The position numbers and the translations under genes were made by a program. A DNA stretch of 64,000 bases from an uncultured Eubacteriales bacterium (GTDB lineage Bacteria > Bacillota > Clostridia > Oscillospirales > Acutalibacteraceae), in assembly GCA_951801675.1 (NCBI GenBank), contig CATONX010000005.1, positions 47,842 to 111,841 of the forward strand, given 5' to 3'. Shown one piece after another: positions 16,711 through 25,432 of this stretch. Positions within the stretch are counted from its first letter, which is position 1; each line of letters begins with the position of its first letter. Under the pieces are notes generated by a model. The model did no database searches. It was not told where the DNA came from and saw only the letters and a list, made by a program, of their open reading frames with translations.

Positions 16711-18030
16711 ATGAACCAGATTGCGGTTATCGGCACCGGATACGTGGGGCTTGTTTCCGGCGCGTGCTTATCGGAATTCGGCTTAAAGGTCATATGTATG
16801 GACGTGGACGAGTCCAAGATCAACTGCCTCAAGCAGGGGATTATCCCCATCTACGAGCCGGGGCTGGAGGAAATCGTGGTGCGAAACGCGAAATCGGGCC
16901 GCCTCTCCTTTACCACCGATATAAACGAGGCGGTGGAGCACGCCACTGTGGTTTTCATCGCGGTGGGCACCCCGCCCCAGGAGGACGGCTCGGCGGATTT
17001 GCAGTATGTGCTCGCGGCCGCCCGGTCCATTGCCCGGTGTATGAACGGGTATAAGGTCATCGTGGACAAATCCACCGTACCGGTGGGAACCGGGCGCAAG
17101 GTCAAGGCGGTCATCCGGGAGGTGCTGCGGGAACGGGGGGTGGACTACGATTTCGACGTGGTTTCCAACCCGGAGTTTCTGCGGGAAGGGTCGGCGGTCA
17201 ACGACTTCATGCACCCCGATCGCATTGTCATCGGCACCCAAAGCAACAAGGCACGCAAAACCATGCGCAGCGTCTACCGGGTTCTTTATATCAACAACCA
17301 TCCCTTCGTCTTTACCAATGTGGAGACGGCGGAGGTCATTAAATACGCATCCAATGCGTTTCTTGCTACCAAGATTACCTTCATCAACGAAATCGCTAAC
17401 TTGTGCGAAGCGGTGGGGGCAAACGTACAGCAGGTGTCAAACGCCATCGGGCTGGACAAGCGCATTGGAAAATATTTTCTGCATGCGGGGCCGGGATATG
17501 GGGGAAGCTGTTTTCCGAAGGACACCAAGGCCCTTGTCAACACCGGCAAGGAATATGGGGTGGAAATGTCGCTGATTGACTCGGTCATCAACGCAAACGA
17601 CCTACACAAGCTCAAGATGGTGGACAAGATTACCGCCGCCCTGGGAGACGTGGAAGGGAAAACCATTGCGGTTTTGGGCCTTTCCTTTAAGCCGGAGACC
17701 GACGATGTGCGGGAAGCGCCCTCTTCCACCATTGTGCGCGAGCTGCACCGGCGCGGGGCTCACATCCGCGCTTACGACCCGGCAGCCATGGAAAACGCCG
17801 CCCGGTTTGCCTTCGCGGACATTCCGGTTACCTATGTCCAGAACGAATACGACTGTGTGGCGGGCGCGCACGCGGCGGTGCTGGTCACGGAATGGAACCA
17901 GTTTCGCAACCTGGATCTGGAGCAGATGAAAAGCACCATGGCATCCTATTACTTTTTTGATTTTCGCAACATTTACGAGCGCCGGGATGTGGAAGAAAAG
18001 GGCTTTGCCTACTTTGGCGTAGGCCGATAG
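16711..18030 (+). CDS. ugd: UDP-glucose 6-dehydrogenase
   Basis: A 439-residue NAD-dependent enzyme that oxidises UDP-glucose to UDP-glucuronate. The Rossmann motif IAVIGTGYVGLVSG is at the N terminus, and the catalytic cysteine is Cys267 in GPGYGGSCFPKDT. The C-terminal UDP-binding domain contains LGLSFKPETDDVREAPS. I chose ATG 16711 to match the family N terminus; ATG 16702 is in frame and also possible. The next gene, a UDP-glucuronate epimerase, starts 16 bases after the stop, so the pair makes UDP-glucuronate and then probably UDP-galacturonate for surface polysaccharide. Confidence 0.95.
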   Translation: MNQIAVIGTGYVGLVSGACLSEFGLKVICMDVDESKINCLKQGIIPIYEPGLEEIVVRNAKSGRLSFTTDINEAVEHATVVFIAVGTPPQEDGSADLQYVLAAARSIARCMNGYKVIVDKSTVPVGTGRKVKAVIREVLRERGVDYDFDVVSNPEFLREGSAVNDFMHPDRIVIGTQSNKARKTMRSVYRVLYINNHPFVFTNVETAEVIKYASNAFLATKITFINEIANLCEAVGANVQQVSNAIGLDKRIGKYFLHAGPGYGGSCFPKDTKALVNTGKEYGVEMSLIDSVINANDLHKLKMVDKITAALGDVEGKTIAVLGLSFKPETDDVREAPSSTIVRELHRRGAHIRAYDPAAMENAARFAFADIPVTYVQNEYDCVAGAHAAVLVTEWNQFRNLDLEQMKSTMASYYFFDFRNIYERRDVEEKGFAYFGVGR

Positions 18031-18046
18031 GAAGAAGGATTGGAGA

Positions 18047-19036
18047 ATGGAAACCATTGTGGTTACGGGAGCGGCGGGCTTTATCGGCTCGCATGTTTGC
18101 GAAGCGCTCCTTACAAGGGGATACGGGGTTATTGGAATCGATCACTTTAACGACTTCTACTCCCCGGCCATAAAAGAGCAAAACTGGCAGGCGGTAGAAG
18201 CGACGGCAAAACGCCTTGGGCGTGCGGACTGCCTGCGTCTTTTTCGAAACGATATCCGGAACGCCGGGGAAATGGAACAGGTTTTTGCAAGCGCACCGGT
18301 GGACGGCGTGATTCATCTGGCCGCCTATGCGGGAGTTCGGCCCTCCATCCAGAAGCCGCTTCTTTATGCCGACGTAAACTTAAACGGAACCCTGGTCCTT
18401 CTGGACACTCTGCAAAAGCGCGGGGTCAAGCGGCTGGTGTTCGCTTCATCCTCTTCGGTATACGGCAACAATAAAAAGGTCCCCTTCGGTGAGGACGATT
18501 TTGTGGACAAGCCCATCTCCCCTTACGCCGCCACCAAAAAAGCGGGGGAGCTCTTATGCCACACCTGGCATCACCTTTACGGCATCAAGACCGCGTGCCT
18601 GCGGTTTTTTACCGTGTATGGCCCGCGCCAGCGCCCGGATCTGGCCATCCACAAATTTACCCGCCGCATGCTCAGCGGAGAACCCATCCCCTTCTACGGG
18701 GACGGCACCAGCCGGCGGGATTACACCTACATCGACGACATTGTGGACGGCGTGATGCGGGCACTTGCCTGGACAAAAGGCGAGGGCGACCGGTTCGAGG
18801 TCTTTAACCTGGGAGAATCCAACACCATTTCCCTATCCGAAATGGTGCATACGCTGGAACGGGTTTTGGGTGTCCAGGCAAAGCTGGAACGTTTGCCGGC
18901 TCAATCGGGAGACGTGAACGTAACCTATGCGGATGTGACCAAAGCGCGCCGGGTGCTGGGGTACTGCCCATCTACTCCTTTTGAGGAAGGGATCCGGCGA
19001 TTTGTGGAATGGATGAACGAACAGCCGCAAAAATAA
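18047..19036 (+). CDS. NAD-dependent epimerase, probably UDP-glucuronate 4-epimerase
   Basis: A 329-residue extended short-chain dehydrogenase/reductase. The NAD motif GAAGFIGSH lies at residues 8-16, the catalytic Ser is in ASSSSVYG, and Tyr160-Lys164 are in SPYAATKK. The sequence FFTVYGPRQRPDLAIHKF matches the UDP-glucuronate 4-epimerase subgroup better than GalE. Coupling to ugd supports that substrate, which is inference from context. It is the last gene of a two-gene operon and is followed by a terminator. No glycosyltransferase genes are adjacent. Confidence 0.88.
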   Translation: METIVVTGAAGFIGSHVCEALLTRGYGVIGIDHFNDFYSPAIKEQNWQAVEATAKRLGRADCLRLFRNDIRNAGEMEQVFASAPVDGVIHLAAYAGVRPSIQKPLLYADVNLNGTLVLLDTLQKRGVKRLVFASSSSVYGNNKKVPFGEDDFVDKPISPYAATKKAGELLCHTWHHLYGIKTACLRFFTVYGPRQRPDLAIHKFTRRMLSGEPIPFYGDGTSRRDYTYIDDIVDGVMRALAWTKGEGDRFEVFNLGESNTISLSEMVHTLERVLGVQAKLERLPAQSGDVNVTYADVTKARRVLGYCPSTPFEEGIRRFVEWMNEQPQK

Positions 19037-19044
19037 GGGAAACG

Positions 19045-19081
19045 AGGCCGGCCGGCTTTTTGGCCGGCCTTTGTGTTTTTT
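19045..19081 (+). terminator. Terminator of the ugd-epimerase operon
   Basis: The arms AGGCCGGCC (19045-19053) and GGCCGGCCT (19062-19070) form a strong stem followed by TTGTGTTTTTT. It lies 8 bases after the epimerase stop. Confidence 0.85.
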
Positions 19082-19100
19082 GGACAATTTTCACATGCTC

Positions 19101-19129
19101 TTTACAATTTTGGAAAATACGTGTATAAT
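19101..19129 (+). promoter_or_regulatory. Sigma-A promoter of the HTH regulator gene
   Basis: -35 TTTACA (19101-19106) and -10 TATAAT (19124-19129) have a 17-base spacer. The leader is about 105 bases long and contains a short CGCTC/GAGCG stem. Confidence 0.7.
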
Positions 19130-19243
19130 TGGTCTGGTAAAAATGACATATTTTATCGCAACCGATGTAAGTTTTCCGTTTTTGCATAACGCTCCATCGA
19201 TTTGGGTCGAGCGTCGCCACCGGTTCATTCAGGGGGGATTTTT

Positions 19244-19567
19244 ATGTTGCGAAACCTAAAAGCCCTGCGCAAGTCCCGCTGCCTCAACCAGCAGGAGCTG
19301 GCCGAACAGCTTCACATTTCCCAGGCCTCTGTGAGCAAATACGAGATGGGCTTAGTGGAGCCGGACATTTATATTATCAAGCAAATCGCCGCTTTTTTTC
19401 AGGTATCCATCTACGATCTCTTAGGCGAAGAAAAGGGAAAGTCCTTGTACAAGGAGGACCTTTCCCAGGAGGAAAAGCAGTTTCTCGACGGGTATGGACG
19501 GCTGACGGAGGTGGAGAAGGACAAAGTATATGCCATCATACAGGAACGGCTGCGGCTGTATCCGTAG
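19244..19567 (+). CDS. XRE-family helix-turn-helix transcriptional regulator
   Basis: A 107-residue DNA-binding protein. Residues 1-60 form a Cro/C1-type HTH, with LNQQELAEQLHISQASVSKY and the typical EPDIYIIKQIAAFFQVSIYDLL. The C-terminal 45 residues are charged and helical (TEVEKDKVYAIIQERLRLYP) and may mediate dimerisation. ATG 19244 has AGGGGGGA upstream. It stands alone between the ugd operon and the convergent ackA gene, so its targets are unknown; autoregulation is possible. Confidence 0.85.
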   Translation: MLRNLKALRKSRCLNQQELAEQLHISQASVSKYEMGLVEPDIYIIKQIAAFFQVSIYDLLGEEKGKSLYKEDLSQEEKQFLDGYGRLTEVEKDKVYAIIQERLRLYP

Positions 19568-19616
19568 GGAACAGGCGCGTGAGTGCAGGAGAATTTCCGT
19601 TTTCCTGTTTCATGCA

Positions 19617-19654
19617 TGAAAAAACGCCCGGCCGGGAAAATTCCCGGCCGGGCG
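19617..19654 (-). terminator. Terminator of ackA
   Basis: The arms CGCCCGGCCGGGAA (19625-19638) and TTCCCGGCCGGGCG (19641-19654) are almost perfectly complementary. On the minus strand a TTTTTT run follows. It also separates ackA from the convergent HTH gene. Confidence 0.85.
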
Positions 19655-19669
19655 AACTGCATCTTTTGC

Positions 19670-20881
19670 TTATTTCTGCATGCCTTCCACGATTTCCTTG
19701 GTATCGCGGGCAATGACCAGTTCCTCATTGGTGGGGATAACGTACACCTTCACGGCGGAATCCGGAGTGGAAATCTCCGCTTCCTTGCCGCGGATGGTTT
19801 CCTTGTTGAGGGCGTCGTTGATCTTCACGCCCATGAAGGAGATATTTTTGCACACGTCCTCGCGCAGTTCAGCGGAGTTTTCTCCGATGCCGCCGGTGAA
19901 GACGATGGCGTCCACCCCGTCAAGCGCTGCGGCGAAAGCACCGACAAACTTGCGGATCTGGTAACGCTGCATCTTCTGGGCGAGGATGGCGCGCTCATTG
20001 CCTTCCTGGGCGGCCTTCTCGATGTCCCGGTTGTCGCTGGAAACGCCGGAAATGCCCAGCATACCCGATTTCTTATTGAAAAGCTCGGAAAGCTGCGCGC
20101 CGGAGAGGTTTTCCTTTTCCGCGATAAAGGTGACAACGGAGGGATCCAAGGTGCCGGTACGGGTTCCCATGATGAAGCCGTCCAGCGGAGTCAGGCCCAT
20201 GGTGGTGTCAATAACCTTGCCGTCCTTGACCGCCGCCAGAGAAGAACCGTTGCCCAGGTGGCAGGTGATGATCTTCGTACCCTGAGCAGGCTTGCCCATT
20301 ACCTGGAGGCAGCGGGCGGTCACATAGCGGTGAGAGGTGCCGTGGAAGCCGTAGCGGCGGATCTGGTACTTCTCATAGTACTCATAGGGGATGGCGAACA
20401 TATACGCCTCGGGGGGCATGGTGGAATGGAAGGAGGTATCGAAGACCACCACTTCCGGAATCTCCGGGCCCAGCGCCTCACGGCAGGCAAGAATGCCCTG
20501 GATATGGGCGTGGTTGTGAAGAGGGGCCAGCGGGATCAGGCTCTGGATGCCCTCGATGGTCTTCTCGGTCACAAGCTCGGAATGCTTGAAGATGGCGCCG
20601 CCCTGCACGATGCGGTGACCAACGGCGGAAATTTCGCTCATGCTGGAAATCACGGCGGCCTCGCCGGTGGTCAGCACCTTTTCCACCTCTTTGAAGGCGT
20701 CGGTATGGGTGGGAAGATTGATGTCATACTCCACCTGTCTGCCGTCGGCGGTGGTGTGACGGATGTGCCCGCCGATGCCGATGCGCTCGCAAAGGCCCTT
20801 TGCGATGACGCTTTCGTCCTTCATGTCAATCAGCTGATATTTCAGCGACGAGCTGCCTGCGTTGATAACCAGAATTTTCAT
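19670..20881 (-). CDS. ackA: Acetate kinase
   Basis: A 403-residue ASKHA-fold kinase that converts acetyl phosphate and ADP to acetate and ATP, a main energy-yielding step in fermenting anaerobes. The signatures KILVINAGSSSLKYQL at the N terminus, VFDTSFHSTMP and HLGNGSSLAAV (phosphate region) and VFTGGIGENS near the C terminus are intact. It has its own promoter and terminator. The usual partner pta is not adjacent, so phosphotransacetylase must be encoded elsewhere. Confidence 0.97.
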   Translation of the reverse strand: MKILVINAGSSSLKYQLIDMKDESVIAKGLCERIGIGGHIRHTTADGRQVEYDINLPTHTDAFKEVEKVLTTGEAAVISSMSEISAVGHRIVQGGAIFKHSELVTEKTIEGIQSLIPLAPLHNHAHIQGILACREALGPEIPEVVVFDTSFHSTMPPEAYMFAIPYEYYEKYQIRRYGFHGTSHRYVTARCLQVMGKPAQGTKIITCHLGNGSSLAAVKDGKVIDTTMGLTPLDGFIMGTRTGTLDPSVVTFIAEKENLSGAQLSELFNKKSGMLGISGVSSDNRDIEKAAQEGNERAILAQKMQRYQIRKFVGAFAAALDGVDAIVFTGGIGENSAELREDVCKNISFMGVKINDALNKETIRGKEAEISTPDSAVKVYVIPTNEELVIARDTKEIVEGMQK

Positions 20882-20909
20882 TTCGTTCCTCCTACTATTT
20901 TCCAGGGGA

Positions 20910-20938
20910 TTGTCACAATTACCCCATTGGTGTACAAT
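20910..20938 (+). promoter_or_regulatory. Sigma-A promoter of tmcAL
   Basis: -35 TTGTCA (20910-20915) and -10 TACAAT (20933-20938) are 17 bases apart. The predicted start, near 20945, almost coincides with that of the oppositely directed ackA promoter. Confidence 0.55.
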
Positions 20939-20954
20939 AGTCTATAACATTTAT

Positions 20955-20983
20955 ATGATAGTATATTTTCCCCGATATTTCAA
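20955..20983 (-). promoter_or_regulatory. Sigma-A promoter of ackA
   Basis: On the minus strand -35 TTGAAA (plus 20978-20983) and -10 TATCAT (plus 20955-20960) have a 17-base spacer. The predicted start is near 20948, about 67 bases upstream of the ackA start codon. Confidence 0.55.
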
Positions 20984-21015
20984 GCGAATTTGTATCCAAA
21001 GAACGGAGGAAAACC

Positions 21016-22206
21016 GTGCGGATTGCAGGAATAATTGCCGAATACAATCCCTTTCACCGGGGCCACGCCTACCACATCCAAAAGACCCGGGAGCTGGGCG
21101 CCACCCACATTGTCTGCGTAATGAGCGGCAACTTTGTCGAGCGGGGGGAACCGGCCATGTTTGCAAAGGGGGCGCGGGTAAAGGCGGCCCTGGCCGGTGG
21201 GGCGGACCTTATTATAGAGCTGCCTCTTCCCTGGGCCATGGCTCCGGCTCAGACCTTTGCAAGAGGCGGGGTCTTCCTGCTGAATGCCCTTTCCTGTGTG
21301 GACTTTCTGAGCTTTGGCAGCGAATGCGGGGACCTAGCTTTGCTTACCACCTGTTCCAAAGCCCTCTCTTCGGAAGCCTTTCCTCCTCTTCTCAAAGAAA
21401 AGCTGGCGGCCGGCCTTCCCTTTGCGAAAGCGCGGGCGGCGGCGATAAAAGAGGCTTATCCCGCCCTGGCAGCCCCTCTCTTTTTTCCAAACGACACACT
21501 GGCCCTCGAATACCTGGCGGCCCTGTCCGCCCTATCCTCCCCCATTCAGCCGGTCTGCGTGCGCCGGGAAGGGGCGGGGCACGACGGCACCGAGACGGCA
21601 GCGGGGTTTGCCAGCGCTTCCTTTGTGCGAACGCGAATCCGAGAGGGGGTCCTAGACGCGGCAGCCGCTTTTCTGCCGCCGGAAAGCTTTGCTGTCTTAG
21701 AGGAAGAGCTGGAAGCAGGGCGGGCTCCGGCCGGGCTTTGCAATTTGGAACGGGCGGTACTGGCCTCTCTGCGCGCAAAGACCCTCAAGGAGCTTACACG
21801 GCTTCCCGACCTGTCGGAAGGGCTCGAGAACCGGCTTTACGACGCGGTGCGTAAGGCCCGAAGCTTAGAGGAGCTCTATGACCTCGTCAAGACCAAGCGG
21901 TATTCCCACGCCCGCATCCGCCGCATCTGTCTTTCGGGGTTTCTGGGGCTGACGAGGGACTTGACCGAAGAACCGCCTCCTTATCTGCGGGTGCTGGGCG
22001 CAAGCGGGCGGGGGTATGAAGTGCTAAAGCGGGCGGGGAAATCCGCGCGGCTTCCCATTGTGGGCCGGTACGGGCAGGTTTCCTCCCTTGACAAGCGGGC
22101 GCAAATCGTGTTTAATTTGGAAAGCAGAGCCACCGACCTGTTCGGCTTGGCGACCCCGCGGATTCAGCCCTGCGGCGGCGAGGAAACCTATCGGCTGATC
22201 AAATGA
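21016..22206 (+). CDS. tmcAL: tRNA(Met) cytidine acetate ligase
   Basis: A 396-residue nucleotidyltransferase-fold enzyme that uses acetate and ATP to form N4-acetylcytidine at the wobble position of elongator tRNA-Met. The nucleotide-binding motif AEYNPFHRGHAYHI is at residues 8-21, followed by CVMSGNFVERGEPA and LIIELPLPWAM, all family signatures. The C-terminal tRNA-binding part includes RYSHARIRRI. The start is GTG 21016 with GGAGG close upstream. Its substrate acetate is also the product of the divergent ackA, an interesting but not necessarily functional adjacency. Confidence 0.92.
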   Translation: MRIAGIIAEYNPFHRGHAYHIQKTRELGATHIVCVMSGNFVERGEPAMFAKGARVKAALAGGADLIIELPLPWAMAPAQTFARGGVFLLNALSCVDFLSFGSECGDLALLTTCSKALSSEAFPPLLKEKLAAGLPFAKARAAAIKEAYPALAAPLFFPNDTLALEYLAALSALSSPIQPVCVRREGAGHDGTETAAGFASASFVRTRIREGVLDAAAAFLPPESFAVLEEELEAGRAPAGLCNLERAVLASLRAKTLKELTRLPDLSEGLENRLYDAVRKARSLEELYDLVKTKRYSHARIRRICLSGFLGLTRDLTEEPPPYLRVLGASGRGYEVLKRAGKSARLPIVGRYGQVSSLDKRAQIVFNLESRATDLFGLATPRIQPCGGEETYRLIK

Positions 22207-22229
22207 GAAAAAGCAGGAGGAAGGAATCC

Positions 22230-23162
22230 ATGTCTGTTCAGCTTCGAATGCTTACCTATGAAAACTACGGCAACTGTCTGTCTCTCTCCAACGGCGTGGT
22301 TACCGCTTTCGTCACGGTGGACGTGGGGCCCCGCATCATCTGGTTCGGCTTCAACGGCGGAGAAAATCTGCTGTTTACCGACATAGACCGGGACACCAGC
22401 ATTGAGGACCCAAGTCTGGAGGAAGCCTATGGGGACGGCAGCGTGTACCACTTCTACGGCGGCCATCGGCTGTGGACTAGCCCGGAGGACGACATTACCT
22501 CTCACTATCCGGACAATGACCCGGTCAAGTGGGAACAGACCGAGACCGGCGCCGTCTTTACCCCGCCCAGACAGCGGCACAACCATGTGCAGCACCAGAT
22601 GGAGCTTTCCTTCGGCATCGGCGCGAGCCTGCAGGTCCTTCACCGCGTTACGAACACCGGCAAGGAAACGAAAACCTTCGCTCCTTGGGCCATCACCCAG
22701 ATGGCGCCCGGCGGGGTGGCCATCATCCCCCAGGCCGCGGCGGAAACCGGGCTTTTGGCCAACCGGGTCATGCCAGTCTGGCCCTACACCAACCTGGCCG
22801 ACAGCCGGGTTTACTTCGGCGACCGGTACATTACTCTTCAGCAGGACCCTTTCAACCACCGCGCCTTCAAAATCGGAACCAACAACGAGGCCGGCTGGGC
22901 GGTGTACCTCAACCAATCCATTGCGTTCATTAAGAAGTTCGCTCCCTGGCAGGCAAACGGAGTATATCCGGACTTCGGCGTGAATTTCGAGACTTATACG
23001 GGCAACTACTTTTTGGAGCTGGAGTCTTTAGGCGAGCTGTGTGAGGTTCAGCCGGGCGCTACGGTGGCGCATGAGGAGCAGTGGGATCTGAAGCTGATCG
23101 GGATGCTCCCCTGCCCGCGCAACGAATCCTCGGTGGATACGCTGGTTTCTTTCCTGATCTGA
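22230..23162 (+). CDS. Conserved protein with galactose-mutarotase-like sequence features, function unknown
   Basis: A 310-residue cytoplasmic protein without signal peptide or membrane segment. The opening lines (VTAFVTVDVGPRIIWFGFNG) and the central FGGH-like YGGHRLWTSPE resemble the carbohydrate-binding beta-sandwich of aldose epimerase/DUF4380-type proteins. The later VHRV-type line LQVLHRVTNTGKETKTFAPW is also typical of such sandwiches. I cannot name a substrate. ATG 22230 follows AGGAGGAAGG; a tighter in-frame ATG overlapping the tmcAL stop is less well supported. It is probably co-transcribed with tmcAL. Confidence 0.7.
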   Translation: MSVQLRMLTYENYGNCLSLSNGVVTAFVTVDVGPRIIWFGFNGGENLLFTDIDRDTSIEDPSLEEAYGDGSVYHFYGGHRLWTSPEDDITSHYPDNDPVKWEQTETGAVFTPPRQRHNHVQHQMELSFGIGASLQVLHRVTNTGKETKTFAPWAITQMAPGGVAIIPQAAAETGLLANRVMPVWPYTNLADSRVYFGDRYITLQQDPFNHRAFKIGTNNEAGWAVYLNQSIAFIKKFAPWQANGVYPDFGVNFETYTGNYFLELESLGELCEVQPGATVAHEEQWDLKLIGMLPCPRNESSVDTLVSFLI

Positions 23163-23170
23163 CGAAAATA

Positions 23171-23205
23171 GGCCGCACGGTGATTTCCGTGCGGCCTTCT
23201 TTTGT
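23171..23205 (+). terminator. Terminator after the tmcAL-mutarotase-like operon
   Basis: The arms GGCCGCACGG (23171-23180) and CCGTGCGGCC (23187-23196) are perfectly complementary and are followed by TTCTTTTG. Confidence 0.85.
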
Positions 23206-23407
23206 TTGGCGATGCCTCCAACGGCTCAAGCCGGTGGCAGTATCCTGCAAATAAGCTTCAACTTTAAACTATGAGCAAAACAGGCACTAACAGCAAAGTT
23301 CCGATAGGACGGCGATTCGCCCGTTGGCGGGCTAGAGGGGCACATCATATAAGCAGATTGAGACAATGCCGATGGTTACTGCCCCGCGCCGGTTCCCCAG
23401 AAAACGT
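23206..23407. other. Intergenic stretch between two convergent terminators
   Basis: About 200 bases between the terminators of the plus operon and of tsf. A short GCCCG/CGGGC hairpin lies near 23319-23332. I find no promoter, tRNA, ribosome binding site or repeat that I recognise. A small RNA cannot be excluded. Confidence 0.3.
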
Positions 23408-23450
23408 AAGAGCCGCCCCTTCCTTTACGGAAGGGGCAGCTCTTGTTTTT
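23408..23450 (-). terminator. Bidirectional terminator downstream of tsf
   Basis: The arms AAGAGCCGCCCCTTCC and GGAAGGGGCAGCTCTT pair over 16 positions with a single mismatch. A TTTTT run follows on the plus strand and ACGTTTTC on the minus strand. It ends the rpsB-tsf transcript. Confidence 0.75.
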
Positions 23451-23456
23451 CGCTGC

Positions 23457-24380
23457 TTATTTAATCATGCCGGCGACTTCGCTGGCAAAATCGTCCTCGC
23501 GCTTCTGGAGGCCCTCACCCTTCTCAAAGCGGGTGAAAGCGGTGGCGGTGATCTTGCCGCCCAGCTCCTTGGCAACGGATTCCACATACTGGCCCACGGT
23601 CATGCTGCCGTCCTTGACGAACGCCTGGTCCATGAGGCAGTTATTCTCAAAGAACTTGCCGATGCGGCCTTCCACCATCTTCTCGATGATGTTTTCGGGC
23701 TTCTTGCTGTTCTTCGGATCGTTCTTGATCTGGGTGATGAGGATTTCCTTTTCCTTGGCGACCGTCTCAGCCGGGACGGACTCCCGATTCAGGTAAGGCG
23801 CGCCCAGAGCCGCGATCTGCATCGCCACGTCCTTCGCGCACTCCTGGAACTTGGCATTGGAAGCATCCACGCCGTCCAGGTCAAAGCTGACCATGACGCC
23901 GATGCGGCCGCCGCCATGGACATAGGTGGAAACCACGCCGTCATAACGGGCGAAACGGCGGATCTTAATGTTCTCACCGATGACGAGGATCTTCTCGCGC
24001 AGCAGCTCGGCAACCGTCAGGTCGGAACCGGCGGGCTTGCATTCAGCCAGCGCGTCCACGTCCGCGGGGTTCTGCTCGAGAACCGTGTCGGCCAGGGTGG
24101 CGACAAACGCCTGGAAATCGGCGTTCTTGCCCACAAAGTCGGTCTCGGAGTTGACCTCGATCACGACGCCTGCCTTATCGTTGGCGGAGGCGTACACGAC
24201 GCCCTCCGCCGCGATGCGGCCGGACTTCTTCGCCGCCGCTGCGAGTCCCTTCTCGCGCAGAAATTCAATTGCTTTCTCCATATCGCCGTCGGCCGTCGTC
24301 AGGGCCTTTTTACAATCCATCATGCCGCAGCCGGTCTTCTCGCGAAGGGCGGCTACATCTTTTGCAGTAAACGCTGCCAT
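23457..24380 (-). CDS. tsf: Translation elongation factor Ts
   Basis: A 307-residue guanine-nucleotide exchange factor for EF-Tu. The N-terminal UBA-like domain carries TAKDVAALREKTGCGMMDCK, including the family-defining GMMDCKKAL. The core repeat (VVIEVNSETDFVGKN) and the C-terminal dimerisation part follow. I place the start at 24380: AGGAGG lies 10 bases upstream, whereas the ATG three codons earlier is only one base from it. It is the second gene after rpsB, separated by a strongly structured intergenic segment. Confidence 0.97.
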   Translation of the reverse strand: MAAFTAKDVAALREKTGCGMMDCKKALTTADGDMEKAIEFLREKGLAAAAKKSGRIAAEGVVYASANDKAGVVIEVNSETDFVGKNADFQAFVATLADTVLEQNPADVDALAECKPAGSDLTVAELLREKILVIGENIKIRRFARYDGVVSTYVHGGGRIGVMVSFDLDGVDASNAKFQECAKDVAMQIAALGAPYLNRESVPAETVAKEKEILITQIKNDPKNSKKPENIIEKMVEGRIGKFFENNCLMDQAFVKDGSMTVGQYVESVAKELGGKITATAFTRFEKGEGLQKREDDFASEVAGMIK

Positions 24381-24431
24381 TGTTTTCATTCCTCCTGTAA
24401 GATTTTGTTGCTGGTTTTTACGATTCCCGAA

Positions 24432-24498
24432 AAATGCCCGTGCAAAAGGAGGCCCCAAAGGATAGGCGACCTATCCCCCTCCGATGGCTCGGGCATTT
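24432..24498 (-). promoter_or_regulatory. Three-tier nested hairpin between rpsB and tsf
   Basis: On the minus strand the outer arms AAATGCCCG and CGGGCATTT (plus 24490-24498 and 24432-24440) enclose a GGAGG/CCTCC pair, which encloses GGATAGG/CCTATCC with a 3-base loop. The outer stem is followed by TTC, so a weak T-run of five Ts is formed with its end. It may act as an attenuator or processing site setting the rpsB:tsf ratio. Function is inferred from structure and position only. Confidence 0.6.
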
Positions 24499-24515
24499 CA
24501 TTTCGTCCAGATTGC

Positions 24516-25268
24516 TTACGCTTTCGCTTGGGCGTCTTCCTCGGCTTCCGCTTCGGCCTTCTGCGCGGCGGCTTCCTCAGCCTGGGCGCCCTGACGGCCT
24601 TCGATGATGGCGTTTGCCATGGTGGCGGAAATCAGCTTGACGGCACGGATGGCGTCGTCATTGCCGGGGATCACGTAATCGATCTCGTCCGGATCGCAGT
24701 TGGTGTCCACGATGGCGACCACCGGGATACCGAGCTTTCTGGCTTCGGCAACGGCGATCTTTTCCTTGCGCGGGTCCACCACAAAGAGAGCGCCAGGCAG
24801 CTTCTTCATTTCCTTGATGCCGCCCAGGAACTTCTCGAGCTTTTCAATTTCCAGGTTCAGCTTGATGACTTCCTTCTTGGGAAGGAGATCAAAGGTGCCG
24901 TCCTCTTCCATCTTGCGCAGCTGGGCAAGGCGGCGGATACGGTTTTGAATGGTGCGGAAGTTGGTGAGCATACCGCCGAGCCATCTGGCGTTGACGAAGT
25001 GCGCGCCGGCGCGCTGGGCTTCCTCACGGATGGACTCTTGGGCCTGCTTCTTGGTGCCGACAAAGAGCACCGACTCGCCGTTTTCCGAAAGCTGGCGGAT
25101 GAACATATACGCCTCTTCCAGCTTGCGGACAGTTTTCTGCAGGTCGATGATGTAGATGCCGTTGCGCTCGGTGAAGATATACGGCGCCATCTTCGGGTTC
25201 CACCGACGGGTCTGATGACCGAAGTGAACACCGGCCTCCAGGAGCTGCTTCATAGATACGACTGCCAT
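24516..25268 (-). CDS. rpsB: 30S ribosomal protein S2
   Basis: A 250-residue ribosomal protein needed for late 30S assembly and S1 binding. The N terminus [20 protein letters not shown] and the lines [17 protein letters not shown] and [13 protein letters not shown] are family signatures. The Glu/Ala-rich tail after IEGRQGAQ is longer than in E. coli but common in Firmicutes. AAGGAGG precedes the start. The leader of about 105 bases contains a CCGCC-TTC-GGCGG hairpin, a plausible S2 autoregulation site that I cannot confirm. Confidence 0.97.
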   Translation of the reverse strand: MAVVSMKQLLEAGVHFGHQTRRWNPKMAPYIFTERNGIYIIDLQKTVRKLEEAYMFIRQLSENGESVLFVGTKKQAQESIREEAQRAGAHFVNARWLGGMLTNFRTIQNRIRRLAQLRKMEEDGTFDLLPKKEVIKLNLEIEKLEKFLGGIKEMKKLPGALFVVDPRKEKIAVAEARKLGIPVVAIVDTNCDPDEIDYVIPGNDDAIRAVKLISATMANAIIEGRQGAQAEEAAAQKAEAEAEEDAQAKA

Positions 25269-25381
25269 TTACGAAATCCTCCTTAGTTTTTCCTCCGCAT
25301 GCCTTGCCATTCCCCGCAACCGCCGAAGGCGGCACCGGCGCGGAACACGGGCACACGTGTGAAGTGAATTTGGACTAGAGA

Positions 25382-25410
25382 ATTATACCACAATCCCCCA
25401 GCCGATGCAA
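25382..25410 (-). promoter_or_regulatory. Sigma-A promoter of rpsB-tsf
   Basis: On the minus strand -35 TTGCAT (plus 25405-25410) and -10 TATAAT (plus 25382-25387) are spaced by exactly 17 bases. Confidence 0.75.
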
Positions 25411-25432
25411 GGGGGATTTTCAAGGAAACGCG

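Noticed and set aside
23271..25286. Long open frame (671 codons) antisense to tsf and rpsB
   Set aside because: It crosses a terminator and two essential genes on the other strand and has no start signals. A shadow of high-GC third codon positions.
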